DNA of 64,000 bases from Aegicerativicinus sediminis (GCF_015476115.1 NZ_CP064295.1:3094001-3158000), one strand, 5' to 3'; positions 1 to 8,354 are shown, counted from the stretch's first letter. A program made the numbers and translations. Notes: a model not told the origin generated them from the sequence alone.

Positions 1-305
1 CGATCAACGGTTTCGGGTTCATAAAGTACAGCATTGAATAAAGCCTCTGGCGAAGAGTAATTGTTTAAAAAATTATTATAATCAGCCATTGATCCAAAGC
101 GATCTTCATCTAGGAGAGGCACTTGATCTTTATATAAATACACAAGATTCATTGATTTCCAAATGAAATCTTTAACCTCATCTAGAATAATTTCGGTGTC
201 CGTTTCTATTTCATCGTCATTGTCCTTCGAACAATTTTGGAATAAACTGATGCTCACCACTAATAAAAGTAGCAAGCTAATTTTTTTAAAAAGCTTAATG
301 TTCAT
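1..305 (-). CDS. S41-family peptidase-like lipoprotein, N-terminal part (cut by window edge)
   Basis: Reading the minus strand from the ATG at 305 gives an open frame to the window edge, about 101 residues. It begins with a basic N-terminus, a hydrophobic stretch and a Cys at residue 25 (LFQNCSKDND), which fits a lipoprotein signal followed by an acidic spacer. The next part (IWKSMNLVYLYKDQVPLL, then a Phe/Tyr-rich segment and SPEALFNAVLY) resembles the N-terminal region seen before the PDZ and S41 protease domains of flavobacterial C-terminal-processing-peptidase-like lipoproteins. The catalytic part lies outside the window, so the family is inferred from this region alone. It is divergent from the sigma factor gene, with 157 bp between them. 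Confidence 0.6.
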   Translation of the reverse strand, partial: MNIKLFKKISLLLLLVVSISLFQNCSKDNDDEIETDTEIILDEVKDFIWKSMNLVYLYKDQVPLLDEDRFGSMADYNNFLNNYSSPEALFNAVLYEPETVD

Positions 306-462
306 AGCAAGAATTTAAGGGTTCGCGCAAAAAAATGCGGTATATTCAATATCGTAAAAATACTTACAATATTGTTATTGAAAAATATTTGTAACAAATT
401 TTAGAGTTGTTCGTCGTAATTGTAGAAAAGGGAAATTAAATCCTAACTAACCAAACCAACCG

Positions 463-972
463 ATGACCCATAAGGATTTTGAAAAAGCAATAATGCCATT
501 TAAAGACAAGCTTTATAGGCTTGCTAAAAGGTTATTGGTTAGCAAAGAGGAAGCAGAGGATGCGACCCAAGAAGTTCTTTTAAAATTGTGGAATAATAAG
601 AGTCATTTCGACAACTATAAAAATGTTGAGGCTTTTTCTATGACGATGACAAAAAATTTTTGTTTGGATAGGTTAAAATCTAAACAGGCACAGAATTTGA
701 AAATTGTTCATAGTAACTATCAAGATAACAATGTTTCCTTGCAAAAGGAAATCGAGGTTAAGGATAGCCTCTCCTGGGTTGGAAGAATGATGGAAGATTT
801 GCCCGAACAGCAAAAAATTATTCTACAATTGCGAGATATTGAACAATATGAGTTTGATGAAATTGGCAAGATGCTGGATATGAATCAAACCGCAATTAGA
901 GTTGCTCTATCAAGAGCAAGAAAAACATTAAGAGAAAAATTAACTAATACTCATAATTATGGTATTAAATAA
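463..972 (+). CDS. ECF-type RNA polymerase sigma factor
   Basis: 169 residues, the usual length for a group 4 (ECF) sigma factor with only regions 2 and 4. Region 2 is visible around residues 12-75, with AEDATQEVLLKLW at 31-43 as the core-binding helix. Region 4 is at about 112-160, with LPEQQKIILQLRDIE and the helix-turn-helix segment FDEIGKMLDMNQTAIRVAL. It would bind core RNA polymerase and direct it to a small regulon. The ATG at 463 follows an A/C-rich leader with no Shine-Dalgarno. The last 14 bases overlap the next gene, so the two are probably translationally coupled. That gene has the size and single membrane segment expected of an anti-sigma factor. Confidence 0.93.
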   Translation: MTHKDFEKAIMPFKDKLYRLAKRLLVSKEEAEDATQEVLLKLWNNKSHFDNYKNVEAFSMTMTKNFCLDRLKSKQAQNLKIVHSNYQDNNVSLQKEIEVKDSLSWVGRMMEDLPEQQKIILQLRDIEQYEFDEIGKMLDMNQTAIRVALSRARKTLREKLTNTHNYGIK

Positions 973-1441
973 TATAGAAAAACTAATAGAGAAGTACGAG
1001 AACGCAGAAACTTCCATTAAAGAAGAAAAGATACTACAAGAGTATTTTTCAAGGGAAGATGTTCCTCCACATTTGGAAGTATATAAACCTTTGTTCAATT
1101 ATTTCACTTTTACCCGAACAGAGCAGTTCACTAAAGAGGTGCCACTAAAAACTAAAAATACTGTATGGTATAAGTGGTTGTCCGTTGCTGCAGTCGCTGT
1201 TGTAATGTTTGGAGTTTATATGTCTCAATTGGCAGGTCCGACTGAGGCAGAAAAGCAGGAGGCACTGTTAGCTTACAACCAGACGATGGAAGCTTTGTCT
1301 ATGGTGTCTAATCAACTAGAAATTGGAAAGAATCAATTAACGCCTTTAAATGTTATGGCTTCAAACTTAGATGAAGGCATCGAAATGGCGGGAATGATCA
1401 CCGAATTTTCAGAAACAACGAATTTAATTTATAACCCTTAA
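959..1441 (+). CDS. Putative membrane-anchored anti-sigma factor (unnamed family)
   Basis: 160 residues with no family I can name. An N-terminal soluble helical part (residues 1-70, rich in Glu and Lys) is followed by one hydrophobic segment at about 72-89 and a C-terminal part of about 70 residues. This layout, a cytoplasmic N-terminus, one membrane pass and an outer domain, together with the 14-bp overlap with the ECF sigma gene, suggests a cognate anti-sigma factor. No zinc-binding HxxxCxxC motif is visible, so it is not a ZAS-type anti-sigma. The role is inferred from position and topology only. Two DUF4252 genes follow in the same direction. Confidence 0.75.
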   Translation: MVLNNIEKLIEKYENAETSIKEEKILQEYFSREDVPPHLEVYKPLFNYFTFTRTEQFTKEVPLKTKNTVWYKWLSVAAVAVVMFGVYMSQLAGPTEAEKQEALLAYNQTMEALSMVSNQLEIGKNQLTPLNVMASNLDEGIEMAGMITEFSETTNLIYNP

Positions 1442-1461
1442 AACCACTAAATCAAAAAACG

Positions 1462-2037
1462 ATGAAAAAGTTATTAGTAATCGCTGCAATTGTTTTGGCT
1501 CCGGCCTTGGCTTCTTCCCAAAGTATATTCGATAAATTTGAGGATCTAGAAGAAGTGACATCTATAATCGTCAACCAGAAAATGTTTACAATGCTGGCAA
1601 AGATAGATATAGATACCGATGACCCTGAAAGTCAAGAATACCTAAATATGGTGAAAAAAATTACCGGTTTGAAAGTATTCACCACTGGAGATGAAAAGAT
1701 CTCTAAAGATATGGGCGCTACTGTTAATCAGTATTTAAAGTCTAATCAATTGGCTGAATTGATGCGAATTAAAGATGGCGATCAAACAGTTCAATTTTAT
1801 GTGAAAGAAGGAAGAGACGATGATCACGTTAAGGAATTGTTGATGTATGTGAACGGTCTTAAAGAAATTACCAAAGACCAAGACATTGAAATAAATGGCA
1901 AAAAACGTGAAATTGAAACAGTATTACTGTCGTTGACAGGAGATATAGATCTTAACCAGATTTCAAAAATCACTAGTAAAATGAATGTTCCTGGTGGAGA
2001 CAAATTGAAAAAGGTTGAGAAAGCCAACAAAAATTAA
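1462..2037 (+). CDS. DUF4252 domain-containing exported protein
   Basis: 191 residues. Residues 1-20 are a Sec signal peptide (MKKLLVIAAIVLAPALASSQ), so the protein is exported to the periplasm. The mature part matches my memory of DUF4252, with a segment on residue changes under IVNQKMFTMLAKI, a KKITGLKVFTTGD strand and a QFYVKEGRDDDHVKELLMYV region. The biochemical function of the family is unknown. It lies 20 bp after the putative anti-sigma gene and 4 bp before a second DUF4252 gene, so all four genes are probably one transcript. Its likely role, as an output or sensor of the sigma system, is inference from the operon. Confidence 0.85.
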   Translation: MKKLLVIAAIVLAPALASSQSIFDKFEDLEEVTSIIVNQKMFTMLAKIDIDTDDPESQEYLNMVKKITGLKVFTTGDEKISKDMGATVNQYLKSNQLAELMRIKDGDQTVQFYVKEGRDDDHVKELLMYVNGLKEITKDQDIEINGKKREIETVLLSLTGDIDLNQISKITSKMNVPGGDKLKKVEKANKN

Positions 2038-2041
2038 ACAA

Positions 2042-2587
2042 ATGAACACATCAATCAGAAATATAATCGCTTTGATGGTTTTGGTTGCAACCTTTGTGAG
2101 TTGCAACCAAAATTCGTCATTGCAGGCATACTATGTCGATAACGAATTGAAACCCGGTTTCACCTCTGTAGATATTCCTACAAGCTTTTTGAAAATAGAT
2201 GAAACATCGCTTACACCAGAGCAAAAGGAAGCCTACAATTCGGTGGACAAATTGAATATGTTAGCTTTTGTTATTACAGAGGATAATAAAGATCAATACC
2301 AAGAAGAATTAGCAAAGGTAAATAGCATTCTTAAGGACAGTAAGTATAATGAATTGATGCGTGCAGGAAATTCCGTTGATGGCAAATTTGTAATGAAATA
2401 TATTGGTGATGATGATGAAGTGGACGAGTTTATTTTATTTGGGAATGCCAACGATAAAGGTTTTGCCGTTATCAGAATATTAGGAGATGATATGAATCCT
2501 AATCAGATTGCATCCTTGGCTCAAGGGATTAATCTTTCAGATATTGATGCCTCACAAGTACAACAATTTGCAGAAATGTTTAAATAA
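2042..2587 (+). CDS. DUF4252 domain-containing lipoprotein
   Basis: 181 residues when started at the ATG at 2042. An in-frame ATG at 2015 lies inside the upstream gene and would put nine residues ahead of the signal peptide, so I prefer 2042. Residues 1-20 are hydrophobic and end at Cys21 (ATFVSCNQN), a lipobox. The mature part parallels the preceding gene product (KYNELMRAGNSVDGKFVMKY, then FILFGNANDKGFAVIRI), so the two look like tandem paralogs, one soluble and one lipid-anchored. A strong hairpin terminator follows at 2616-2654. Function unknown. Confidence 0.85.
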   Translation: MNTSIRNIIALMVLVATFVSCNQNSSLQAYYVDNELKPGFTSVDIPTSFLKIDETSLTPEQKEAYNSVDKLNMLAFVITEDNKDQYQEELAKVNSILKDSKYNELMRAGNSVDGKFVMKYIGDDDEVDEFILFGNANDKGFAVIRILGDDMNPNQIASLAQGINLSDIDASQVQQFAEMFK

Positions 2588-2615
2588 CTTCACTAAATAT
2601 TATAGGAGTGTTAAT

Positions 2616-2654
2616 AAAAAAACACCCAAGGATTTAATCTCTTGGGTGTTTTTT
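2616..2654. terminator. Bidirectional hairpin terminator between convergent genes
   Basis: A 14-bp inverted repeat: the arm AAAAAACACCCAAG (2617-2630) pairs with CTTGGGTGTTTTTT (2641-2654) across a 10-nt loop. It has A-runs on one side and T-runs on the other, so it can stop transcription from both directions. It ends the sigma/DUF4252 operon and the purB-side transcript. Confidence 0.85.
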
Positions 2655-2822
2655 ATTTTGATTTACAAGTAAATAGTAAATCATATAAAACAGTAAAACT
2701 AAAAAAGACAAAAACAGAATCAGTTTTACTATGAAATAATTTAGAACATCAAATATACCTGCAATTAAAAAAGCAACTGTTATAAAGATTGTAACCGTTA
2801 CGGCATATTTGTTATTGTTCAT
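2634..2822 (-). CDS. Small two-helix membrane protein, hypothetical
   Basis: 62 residues with two hydrophobic segments at about residues 8-25 and 30-53 (FIVKLILFLSFLVLLFYMIY) and a charged tail (NQNKKHPRD). The start is 12 bp after the purB stop on the same strand, so it could be co-transcribed with purB. Its last codons and stop lie inside the hairpin terminator at 2616-2654. I do not recognise a family. The regular membrane topology and tight spacing favour a real gene, but the length is near the limit at which chance AT-rich frames occur. Confidence 0.5.
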   Translation of the reverse strand: MNNNKYAVTVTIFITVAFLIAGIFDVLNYFIVKLILFLSFLVLLFYMIYYLLVNQNKKHPRD

Positions 2823-2834
2823 TCTTCACTTTTA

Positions 2835-4178
2835 TTAAATACCAGTGTAATTAGATGGCGTAATTTTTCTTAATTCCTGCTTAACTCCATCCTCCACATT
2901 TAGTGTTTCTATAAAGTTAGCGATGGATTTTTGATTGATCTTATTATTTGTCCGGGTAAGCTCTTTTAAAGCCTCATATGGATTAGGATAAGATTCACGT
3001 CGTAATATTGTTTGTATAGCCTCGGCTACAACAGCCCAATTATCTTCAAGATCGGCCTCTAATTTGGCTTTGTTAAGTAAAAGTTTATCTAGACCTTTCA
3101 TGGTTGATGCAAAAGCTATAAGGGTATGTCCAAAAGGTACTCCTACATTTCTAAGTACAGTACTATCCGTTAAATCCCTTTGTAGTCTTGATATGGGTAA
3201 TTTACTAGCAAGATGTTCAAAAAGTGCATTTGCAATTCCTAGGTTCCCTTCACTATTTTCAAAGTCGATAGGGTTAACTTTGTGTGGCATGGCAGAACTC
3301 CCTATTTCTCCTTCCTTTATTTTTTGCTTGAAATAATCCATGGAAATATAGGTCCATATATCCCTGTTGAAATCTATTAGGATCGTATTAATTCTCTTAA
3401 GGCAGTCAAACAAAGCGGCCATATGATCATAATGTTCAATCTGTGTAGTAGGGAAGGAGTGCTGAAGACCTAATTTGTCCTTTACAAACTGGTTTGCAAA
3501 AGCCAACCAATCAATCGTTGGATAAGCAATCTTATGTGCATTAAAATTTCCTGTTGCCCCACCAAATTTAGCCGCACTTGGTATATCATTCAGTAAATTG
3601 AATTGTTCTTTTAATCGTACAACAAAGACTTGGATTTCTTTACCTAGCCTTGTAGGAGATGCAGGCTGGCCGTGCGTTCGAGCAAGCATCGGTATGTCTT
3701 TCCACTCTTTGACGAAATGTTCTAATTTTTCCAGAATTTTATTAAACATCGGCACATATACTTGGTTCATTGCTTCTTTAATGCTCAATGGAACTGCAGT
3801 ATTATTTATGTCTTGAGAGGTAAGGCCAAAATGAATAAATTCTTTATAGTCTGCAATACCTAGGGTATCAAATTTCTGCTTAATAAAATATTCAACAGCC
3901 TTAACATCGTGATTGGTCGTTTTTTCAATCTCCTTAATCAATTCAGCATCTTCAGAGCTAAAGTTGAGATAAATGTTACGTAAATCTGAAAATAGAGCAG
4001 ATTCAAAATTTGCAAGTTGTGGGAGAGGATGTTCACAGAGAGCAATGAAGTATTCAATTTCCACTTGAACTCTATATTTTATTAAACCTTCCTCAGAGAA
4101 ATATTTAGAAAGATCCTTAGTTTTTCCGCTATACCTACCATCTATCGGGGAAATGGCTTGAAGTGAATTTAATGACAT
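2835..4178 (-). CDS. purB: Adenylosuccinate lyase
   Basis: Cleaves adenylosuccinate to AMP and SAICAR to AICAR (both with fumarate release) in purine synthesis; cytoplasmic homotetramer. I start it at the ATG at 4178, giving 447 residues beginning MSLNSLQAISPIDGRYSGKT, which matches the family N-terminus. The longer frame from 4202 adds eight unlikely residues. The fumarase/aspartase-superfamily signature GSSAMPHKVNPIDFENSEGN lies in the last third, and TSQDINN and ARTHGQPASPT supply the other active-site segments. A small membrane protein gene follows at 12 bp, and a HEAT-repeat-like gene often found beside purB in flavobacteria lies 73 bp upstream on the same strand. Confidence 0.97.
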   Translation of the reverse strand: MSLNSLQAISPIDGRYSGKTKDLSKYFSEEGLIKYRVQVEIEYFIALCEHPLPQLANFESALFSDLRNIYLNFSSEDAELIKEIEKTTNHDVKAVEYFIKQKFDTLGIADYKEFIHFGLTSQDINNTAVPLSIKEAMNQVYVPMFNKILEKLEHFVKEWKDIPMLARTHGQPASPTRLGKEIQVFVVRLKEQFNLLNDIPSAAKFGGATGNFNAHKIAYPTIDWLAFANQFVKDKLGLQHSFPTTQIEHYDHMAALFDCLKRINTILIDFNRDIWTYISMDYFKQKIKEGEIGSSAMPHKVNPIDFENSEGNLGIANALFEHLASKLPISRLQRDLTDSTVLRNVGVPFGHTLIAFASTMKGLDKLLLNKAKLEADLEDNWAVVAEAIQTILRRESYPNPYEALKELTRTNNKINQKSIANFIETLNVEDGVKQELRKITPSNYTGI

Positions 4179-4251
4179 AAAGGTTGCTGTATTAAAGTGC
4201 AAAAATAAGATTTCTCTATTATTATTTAGACATTGGGGCCGCCCAATTTGC

Positions 4252-4842
4252 TTATTCGAGTTGCTTTAAAATTTGTCGGGCTCTTGCTTGGAATCCTTTT
4301 GATTCTCTGCTGTAATTATCCTTAAGATGGGAAATCAATTCCTCCTTGACCCAAGGATGTTTAAAAGCGAAAAGGGCTAAAGTTGACATTGCAAATGCCG
4401 AACCAGAAATGGACTTTTTTCCTAATAAGGTTTCAAATGAAAACTCTATGAATTGAAGTTCCTGAGCATCTGTAATTTGATTTTTTGTTTGTTTGTCGTC
4501 GTCAAGGAAATAATTCAAAAAATGAAAATTAATGCGGTTAAGAACCCTAATTATGGAATCTGTCTTTATTATTTTTAGTTGCCTTAGATAGTCTTCAAGT
4601 AAGTTTATTAAACAGGATGGCTGCATTTCTACTGCTAAATCTAAGCCCCAATATGCTTTTGTAGCAAGATTTTCATCACTGAAAGAATAATTAAGCAAAA
4701 ATTCAAGATGGACAGGATCACTCAGTAGCCATTTTGCAAATTGTACTCTCGAATTTTTTTCGGAATTTACTTTAAACAACCTTTGTTGAAATTGATATTC
4801 TATCGGCACTATTAAGTATCTTGTAGTCCTAAAAGTAAACAA
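4252..4842 (-). CDS. Helical-repeat protein upstream of purB (start uncertain)
   Basis: Up to 196 residues, nearly all helical by appearance, with the look of HEAT-type repeats (SRVQFAKWLLSDPVHLEFLL, then a second segment around LAVEMQPSCLINLLEDYL). Flavobacterial genomes commonly carry such a protein beside purB, sometimes labelled adenylosuccinate lyase by position. It has no lyase motifs. The ATG at 4842 is only 3 bp from the start of the divergent gene at 4846, leaving no room for promoters. A GTG at 4809 would begin MPIEYQFQQRLFKVNSEKN, closer to the N-terminus I expect, and is the better start. Function unknown. Confidence 0.75.
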   Translation of the reverse strand: MFTFRTTRYLIVPIEYQFQQRLFKVNSEKNSRVQFAKWLLSDPVHLEFLLNYSFSDENLATKAYWGLDLAVEMQPSCLINLLEDYLRQLKIIKTDSIIRVLNRINFHFLNYFLDDDKQTKNQITDAQELQFIEFSFETLLGKKSISGSAFAMSTLALFAFKHPWVKEELISHLKDNYSRESKGFQARARQILKQLE

Positions 4843-4845
4843 ATC

Positions 4846-5298
4846 ATGTTAAAAAAAATTCTCCTCGTACTTCTAGTAATTTTTGTGGTTGCTCAATTTT
4901 TTGGGCCTGAAAAAAATCAAGGTGATATTCAATCGGTAGAGCCTTTCTTAAATGAAACTAAGCCTAATGCCGAAGTCACTGCTATATTGAAAGAAACATG
5001 TTTCGACTGCCATAGCTCTTTCACTCGTTATCCTTGGTATGATAAAATCACTCCTGTTAATTATTGGTTGGCCGAACATGTAGAGGATGGTAAGAAGCAC
5101 TTAGACTTTTCTCAATGGTCGACTTATGAGGCTAAGAAAAAGGACCATAAGCTTGAAGAATTAATTGAAATGGTGGAGGAAAAAGAAATGCCCCTTCCTT
5201 CTTATACTTGGACACATAAAGAGGCAAATCTGTCTGATGATCAGATTGAGGCGGTTATAAGTTGGGCAAAAAATGTGAGATCCAACATAAAACTATAA
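4846..5298 (+). CDS. Haem-binding domain protein (cytochrome c-like)
   Basis: 150 residues. An N-terminal hydrophobic anchor or signal (residues 3-19) is followed by a small domain with one haem c motif CFDCH (Cys52, Cys55, His56) in the context LKETCFDCHSSFTRYPWY, typical of the haem-binding domain family (PF14376-like). A conserved EMPLPSYTWTHKEANLSD segment supplies the likely second ligand region. It probably acts in the periplasm, carrying electrons or binding haem; the partner is unknown. The following glycosyltransferase frame overlaps its 3' end. Confidence 0.9.
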   Translation: MLKKILLVLLVIFVVAQFFGPEKNQGDIQSVEPFLNETKPNAEVTAILKETCFDCHSSFTRYPWYDKITPVNYWLAEHVEDGKKHLDFSQWSTYEAKKKDHKLEELIEMVEEKEMPLPSYTWTHKEANLSDDQIEAVISWAKNVRSNIKL

Positions 5299-6542
5299 AC
5301 TACTATTTTTTGAACAGTTCGAGAACCGTTCTTGTTATTGGGTTGGTTTGGCCAGAGCCAACGAGTTCTGCAGCAGGAGTTCGGATGATGCAGCTTATTG
5401 AAATGTTCCTTGCCAATGATTATAAGGTCGTCTTTTCTTGCGCAAGTTTAAAGACCGAACGGTCTGCAAAATTGATTGAATTCGGGGTCACCGAGGTTCC
5501 AATAAAATTAAATAATTCAGGTTTTGACGATTTTGTAAAGGAGCTACAACCTACCGTTGTTCTTTATGATCGCTACATTGTAGAGGAGCAATTTGGTTGG
5601 CGTGTTCGGTTAAACTGCCCCATTGTATTACAAATCTTGGATACGGAAGATTTACATTTTTTAAGAAATTATCGTCAAAGTCAACCAGATCTCAAAGTTT
5701 CTGAATCGACTTCCTTTTCACTAAATAAAATTGCATTAAGGGAAATTGCAAGTATATATAGGGTAGATTTGAGTCTTATCATTTCAGAGTATGAAATGAG
5801 AATACTTCAAAATAATTTCCACGTTCCTTCAAACTTATTGCATTATTTACCGATTCTATTTTCCCAAAAGGAAATGGAAGTAAGCAATATTACTTCCTAT
5901 CAGAATCGTTCAGATTTTATAACCATCGGAAATTTTCTACACCCACCCAATGTAGATTCTTTAATTTACCTTAAAGAAACTATCTGGCCTGCAATAAGAG
6001 CTAAATTACCTAAAGCCGTATTGAATGTTTATGGCGCTTATCCTAATCCCAAGATTTGGAAATTGTCGAATGAGTCTGATGGATTTATTATACGGGGAGA
6101 AGCTAAGGATGTTAATGAGGTAATGATGAAATCGAAAATTTGTTTAGCTCCGTTAAGGTTTGGTGCGGGTTTGAAAGGAAAAGTCCTAGATGCGTTTAAA
6201 AATGGAACTCCTTGTATTTTAACTTCAACCGCTTCAGAAGGTATAGTTGACCATGTTGAATATCCAGTTTGTGATTCGGCGGAAACTTTTGTCGAATTGG
6301 CTTTGGATATTTACAACAATGAGAAATCATGGAAAAGTCTCTCAGAAAAGGGTTCAAAAATTTTGCAACAAAAATTCGAAAAGTCAAAATTTGAAGTAAA
6401 ATTTTTCCAAGTTATTGACGATTCCCTCAATAATTTGGAGAACCATCGACAAATAAATTTTATAGGGGCGATGCTTAAGCATCACAACCAACAGAGCACC
6501 AAATATTTGAGTAAGTGGATAGAAGCTAAAAATAAGGGTTAA
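5262..6542 (+). CDS. Glycosyltransferase, GT-B fold (GT1/GT4-like)
   Basis: Up to 426 residues. The N-terminal half has the Rossmann start VLVIGLVWPEPTSSAAGVRM and DTEDLHFLRNYR. The C-terminal half has the nucleotide-sugar region FITIGNFLHPPNVDSL and ICLAPLRFGAGLKGKVLDAF with KNGTPCILTSTASEGI, as in retaining GT4-like enzymes. It would transfer a sugar from an activated donor to an unknown acceptor, perhaps a surface glycan. The ATG at 5262 overlaps the preceding gene by 37 bp. A TTG at 5310 sits just before VLVIG and may be the true start. It converges on the sirtuin gene with a 4-bp overlap. Confidence 0.9.
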   Translation: MGKKCEIQHKTINYYFLNSSRTVLVIGLVWPEPTSSAAGVRMMQLIEMFLANDYKVVFSCASLKTERSAKLIEFGVTEVPIKLNNSGFDDFVKELQPTVVLYDRYIVEEQFGWRVRLNCPIVLQILDTEDLHFLRNYRQSQPDLKVSESTSFSLNKIALREIASIYRVDLSLIISEYEMRILQNNFHVPSNLLHYLPILFSQKEMEVSNITSYQNRSDFITIGNFLHPPNVDSLIYLKETIWPAIRAKLPKAVLNVYGAYPNPKIWKLSNESDGFIIRGEAKDVNEVMMKSKICLAPLRFGAGLKGKVLDAFKNGTPCILTSTASEGIVDHVEYPVCDSAETFVELALDIYNNEKSWKSLSEKGSKILQQKFEKSKFEVKFFQVIDDSLNNLENHRQINFIGAMLKHHNQQSTKYLSKWIEAKNKG

Positions 6543-7222
6543 AGATATTCCTGCAATAATTCTTTTAACTGCTGGGTCCCAGTTGATGCAGTTTGTGCAA
6601 TTACATGTAAATTTTTTTGTGATCCTATGTTTGGTTTTGGGTCAATAAAGAAAATTGGTATGCCCGATGGCGCATAATGAATTAGGCTTGCTGCAGGATA
6701 GACCTGCATTGAAGTGCCAATTATTGCAAATACATCTGCAGTCTCACAAATTCTCATTGCGTCCTCAAAAAGTGGAACGGATTCTCCAAACCAAACTATG
6801 TGTGGACGAATTTGATATCCTTTGGAACATTTATTATTCAAGGTTATATCGTCATGCCAAGGAAATATATCATTTTCATCCCCACAACTTCTAGCCTTTA
6901 ATAACTCCCCATGAAGATGTAAAACATTTGAGCTACCAGCCCGTTCATGTAGATTATCTATATTTTGGGTGATGATTGAAACATTTAAACAACTCTCCAA
7001 TTCTGCCAACGTTAAATGTGCCAGGTTTGGGTTTACCGACTTAAGCTGCTTACGGCGATCATTATAAAACTGAAGTACTAATTGAGGGTTTCTTGCAAAA
7101 CCTTGAGGGGAAGCCACCTCTGTAACATCATGGCCTTCCCACAACCCTCCAGAATCCCGAAAGGTCTTTAAACCGCTTTCAGCACTAATTCCTGCTCCCG
7201 TTAATACAACTAGATTTTTCAA
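6539..7222 (-). CDS. cobB: NAD-dependent protein deacylase, sirtuin family (CobB/SIRT5-like)
   Basis: 227 residues. Sirtuins remove acyl groups from lysine using NAD, giving O-acyl-ADP-ribose and nicotinamide. Visible motifs are GAGISAESG (9-17), TQNIDNLHERAG (85-96) and HLHGEL with catalytic His104. FYNDRR carries the Tyr53-x-x-Arg56 pair that in SIRT5 and CobB favours succinyl and malonyl lysine. The zinc-ribbon region has only two Cys (113 and 132) instead of four, so it probably does not bind structural zinc. The C-terminal stop overlaps the convergent glycosyltransferase by 4 bp. Confidence 0.95.
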   Translation of the reverse strand: MKNLVVLTGAGISAESGLKTFRDSGGLWEGHDVTEVASPQGFARNPQLVLQFYNDRRKQLKSVNPNLAHLTLAELESCLNVSIITQNIDNLHERAGSSNVLHLHGELLKARSCGDENDIFPWHDDITLNNKCSKGYQIRPHIVWFGESVPLFEDAMRICETADVFAIIGTSMQVYPAASLIHYAPSGIPIFFIDPKPNIGSQKNLHVIAQTASTGTQQLKELLQEYL

Positions 7223-7291
7223 AGTTTTTGGGTTGTTTCTATTTTGATAAAATTAAAAAATTCATTTTTGCTTTTAGTAAGAATCATTTTT

Positions 7292-7945
7292 ATGGACCTG
7301 AAATTTCTTAACTATTTAGAAGAGTTTATTTCTGATGATCGTTTAAGGCGATATAATGAGGTGCTTTCTAAACGTACACGCTTTATAACTGCCGCCATTG
7401 AGGATGTTTATCATTTACACAATACAAGTGCCGTTATTAGATCTTGCGATGCATTTGGCATTCAAGATATACATGTAATTGAAGAACGAAACCGTAGAAA
7501 AATTGATAGGGAAATTGCACTTGGATCTCAACAATGGGTAAATACTCATCGCTACCATTCTACAGAAGATTGTATAGATTCGCTTAAGGAATCAGGTTAT
7601 GAAATTGTTGCTACAATGCCACATGATAAAGGATCAATTCTTTCAGATTTTGTTATTAAGCAAAGAAGTTGTTTTTTCTTTGGATCTGAGAAAAAGGGTT
7701 TAACGGATACCGTTATCAATAAGGCAGATAAATTTGTCCACATACCTATGGTTGGATTTACCCAAAGCTTAAATATTTCGGTATCTGCGGCTATTCTTAT
7801 TCAATATTTTTCTAGCCAAATTCGAAGTTCAAATCTTTATTGGCAGTTGTCTGAAATTGAAAAAAATGAAATCAAACTGAATTGGATTAAACATCAACTA
7901 AAAGATTTTCCATTGATTAAAGAAAGATTTTATAATGCAATTTGA
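7292..7945 (+). CDS. trmH: tRNA (guanosine-2'-O-)-methyltransferase, SpoU/TrmH family
   Basis: 217 residues from the ATG at 7292. A longer frame from 7244 would add a hydrophobic 16-residue lead not expected in this enzyme. SPOUT motif 1 is HNTSAVIRSCDAFGI, motif 2 is CFFFGSEKKGLTDTVI, and motif 3 is IPMVGFTQSLNISVSAAILI, the knot that binds S-adenosylmethionine. The match is closest to TrmH, which methylates G18 of tRNA, although SpoU paralogs with other targets cannot be excluded. It acts in the cytoplasm as a dimer. It is transcribed away from the sirtuin gene, with 69 bp between start codons. Confidence 0.9.
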   Translation: MDLKFLNYLEEFISDDRLRRYNEVLSKRTRFITAAIEDVYHLHNTSAVIRSCDAFGIQDIHVIEERNRRKIDREIALGSQQWVNTHRYHSTEDCIDSLKESGYEIVATMPHDKGSILSDFVIKQRSCFFFGSEKKGLTDTVINKADKFVHIPMVGFTQSLNISVSAAILIQYFSSQIRSSNLYWQLSEIEKNEIKLNWIKHQLKDFPLIKERFYNAI

Positions 7946-7979
7946 ATTCCTATCTTTATATAAATAAAATCATAACATT

Positions 7980-8354
7980 ATGAAAATGAATATGGTAGGT
8001 TGGTTCGAAATTCCTGTTGCAGATATGGATCGAGCCAAAAAGTTTTATGAAACTGTTTTCCAAATAGATATAAACGTTCATGATTTTGGTGGTTTATTGA
8101 TGGGCTGGTTTCCAGATCGTGGACAAGTGCCCGGTGCTAATGGGACTCTTATCAAGCAGGAATCTTATATTCCAAGTAAGGAGGGTACCTTAATTTATTT
8201 CAACTGTGAGGACGTTGATAATGAATTATCTAGAATTGTAGAGGCTGGAGGTTCAATCTATTTGAAGAAAACCCAGATTTCACCAGAATACGGTTATATG
8301 GGTGTTTTTATAGATACTGAAGGTAACAGGATAGCATTACATTCAAGAGCTTAA
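7980..8354 (+). CDS. VOC (glyoxalase-fold) family protein
   Basis: 124 residues, one vicinal-oxygen-chelate module pair. It starts MKMNMVGWFEIPVADMDRAKKFYE, the classic first beta strand and helix, and ends YGYMGVFIDTEGNRIALHS, the last strand with the metal-ligand Glu position (DTEGN). A small enzyme or binding protein of unknown substrate; many similar flavobacterial proteins are labelled glyoxalase or bleomycin-resistance-like without evidence. The stop overlaps the convergent gene by 4 bp. Confidence 0.88.
   Translation: MKMNMVGWFEIPVADMDRAKKFYETVFQIDINVHDFGGLLMGWFPDRGQVPGANGTLIKQESYIPSKEGTLIYFNCEDVDNELSRIVEAGGSIYLKKTQISPEYGYMGVFIDTEGNRIALHSRA

Noticed and set aside
5262-6542. Frame-shift between the haem-binding gene and the glycosyltransferase
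   Set aside because: The 37-bp overlap is explained by an uncertain start (TTG at 5310), and both products are complete.
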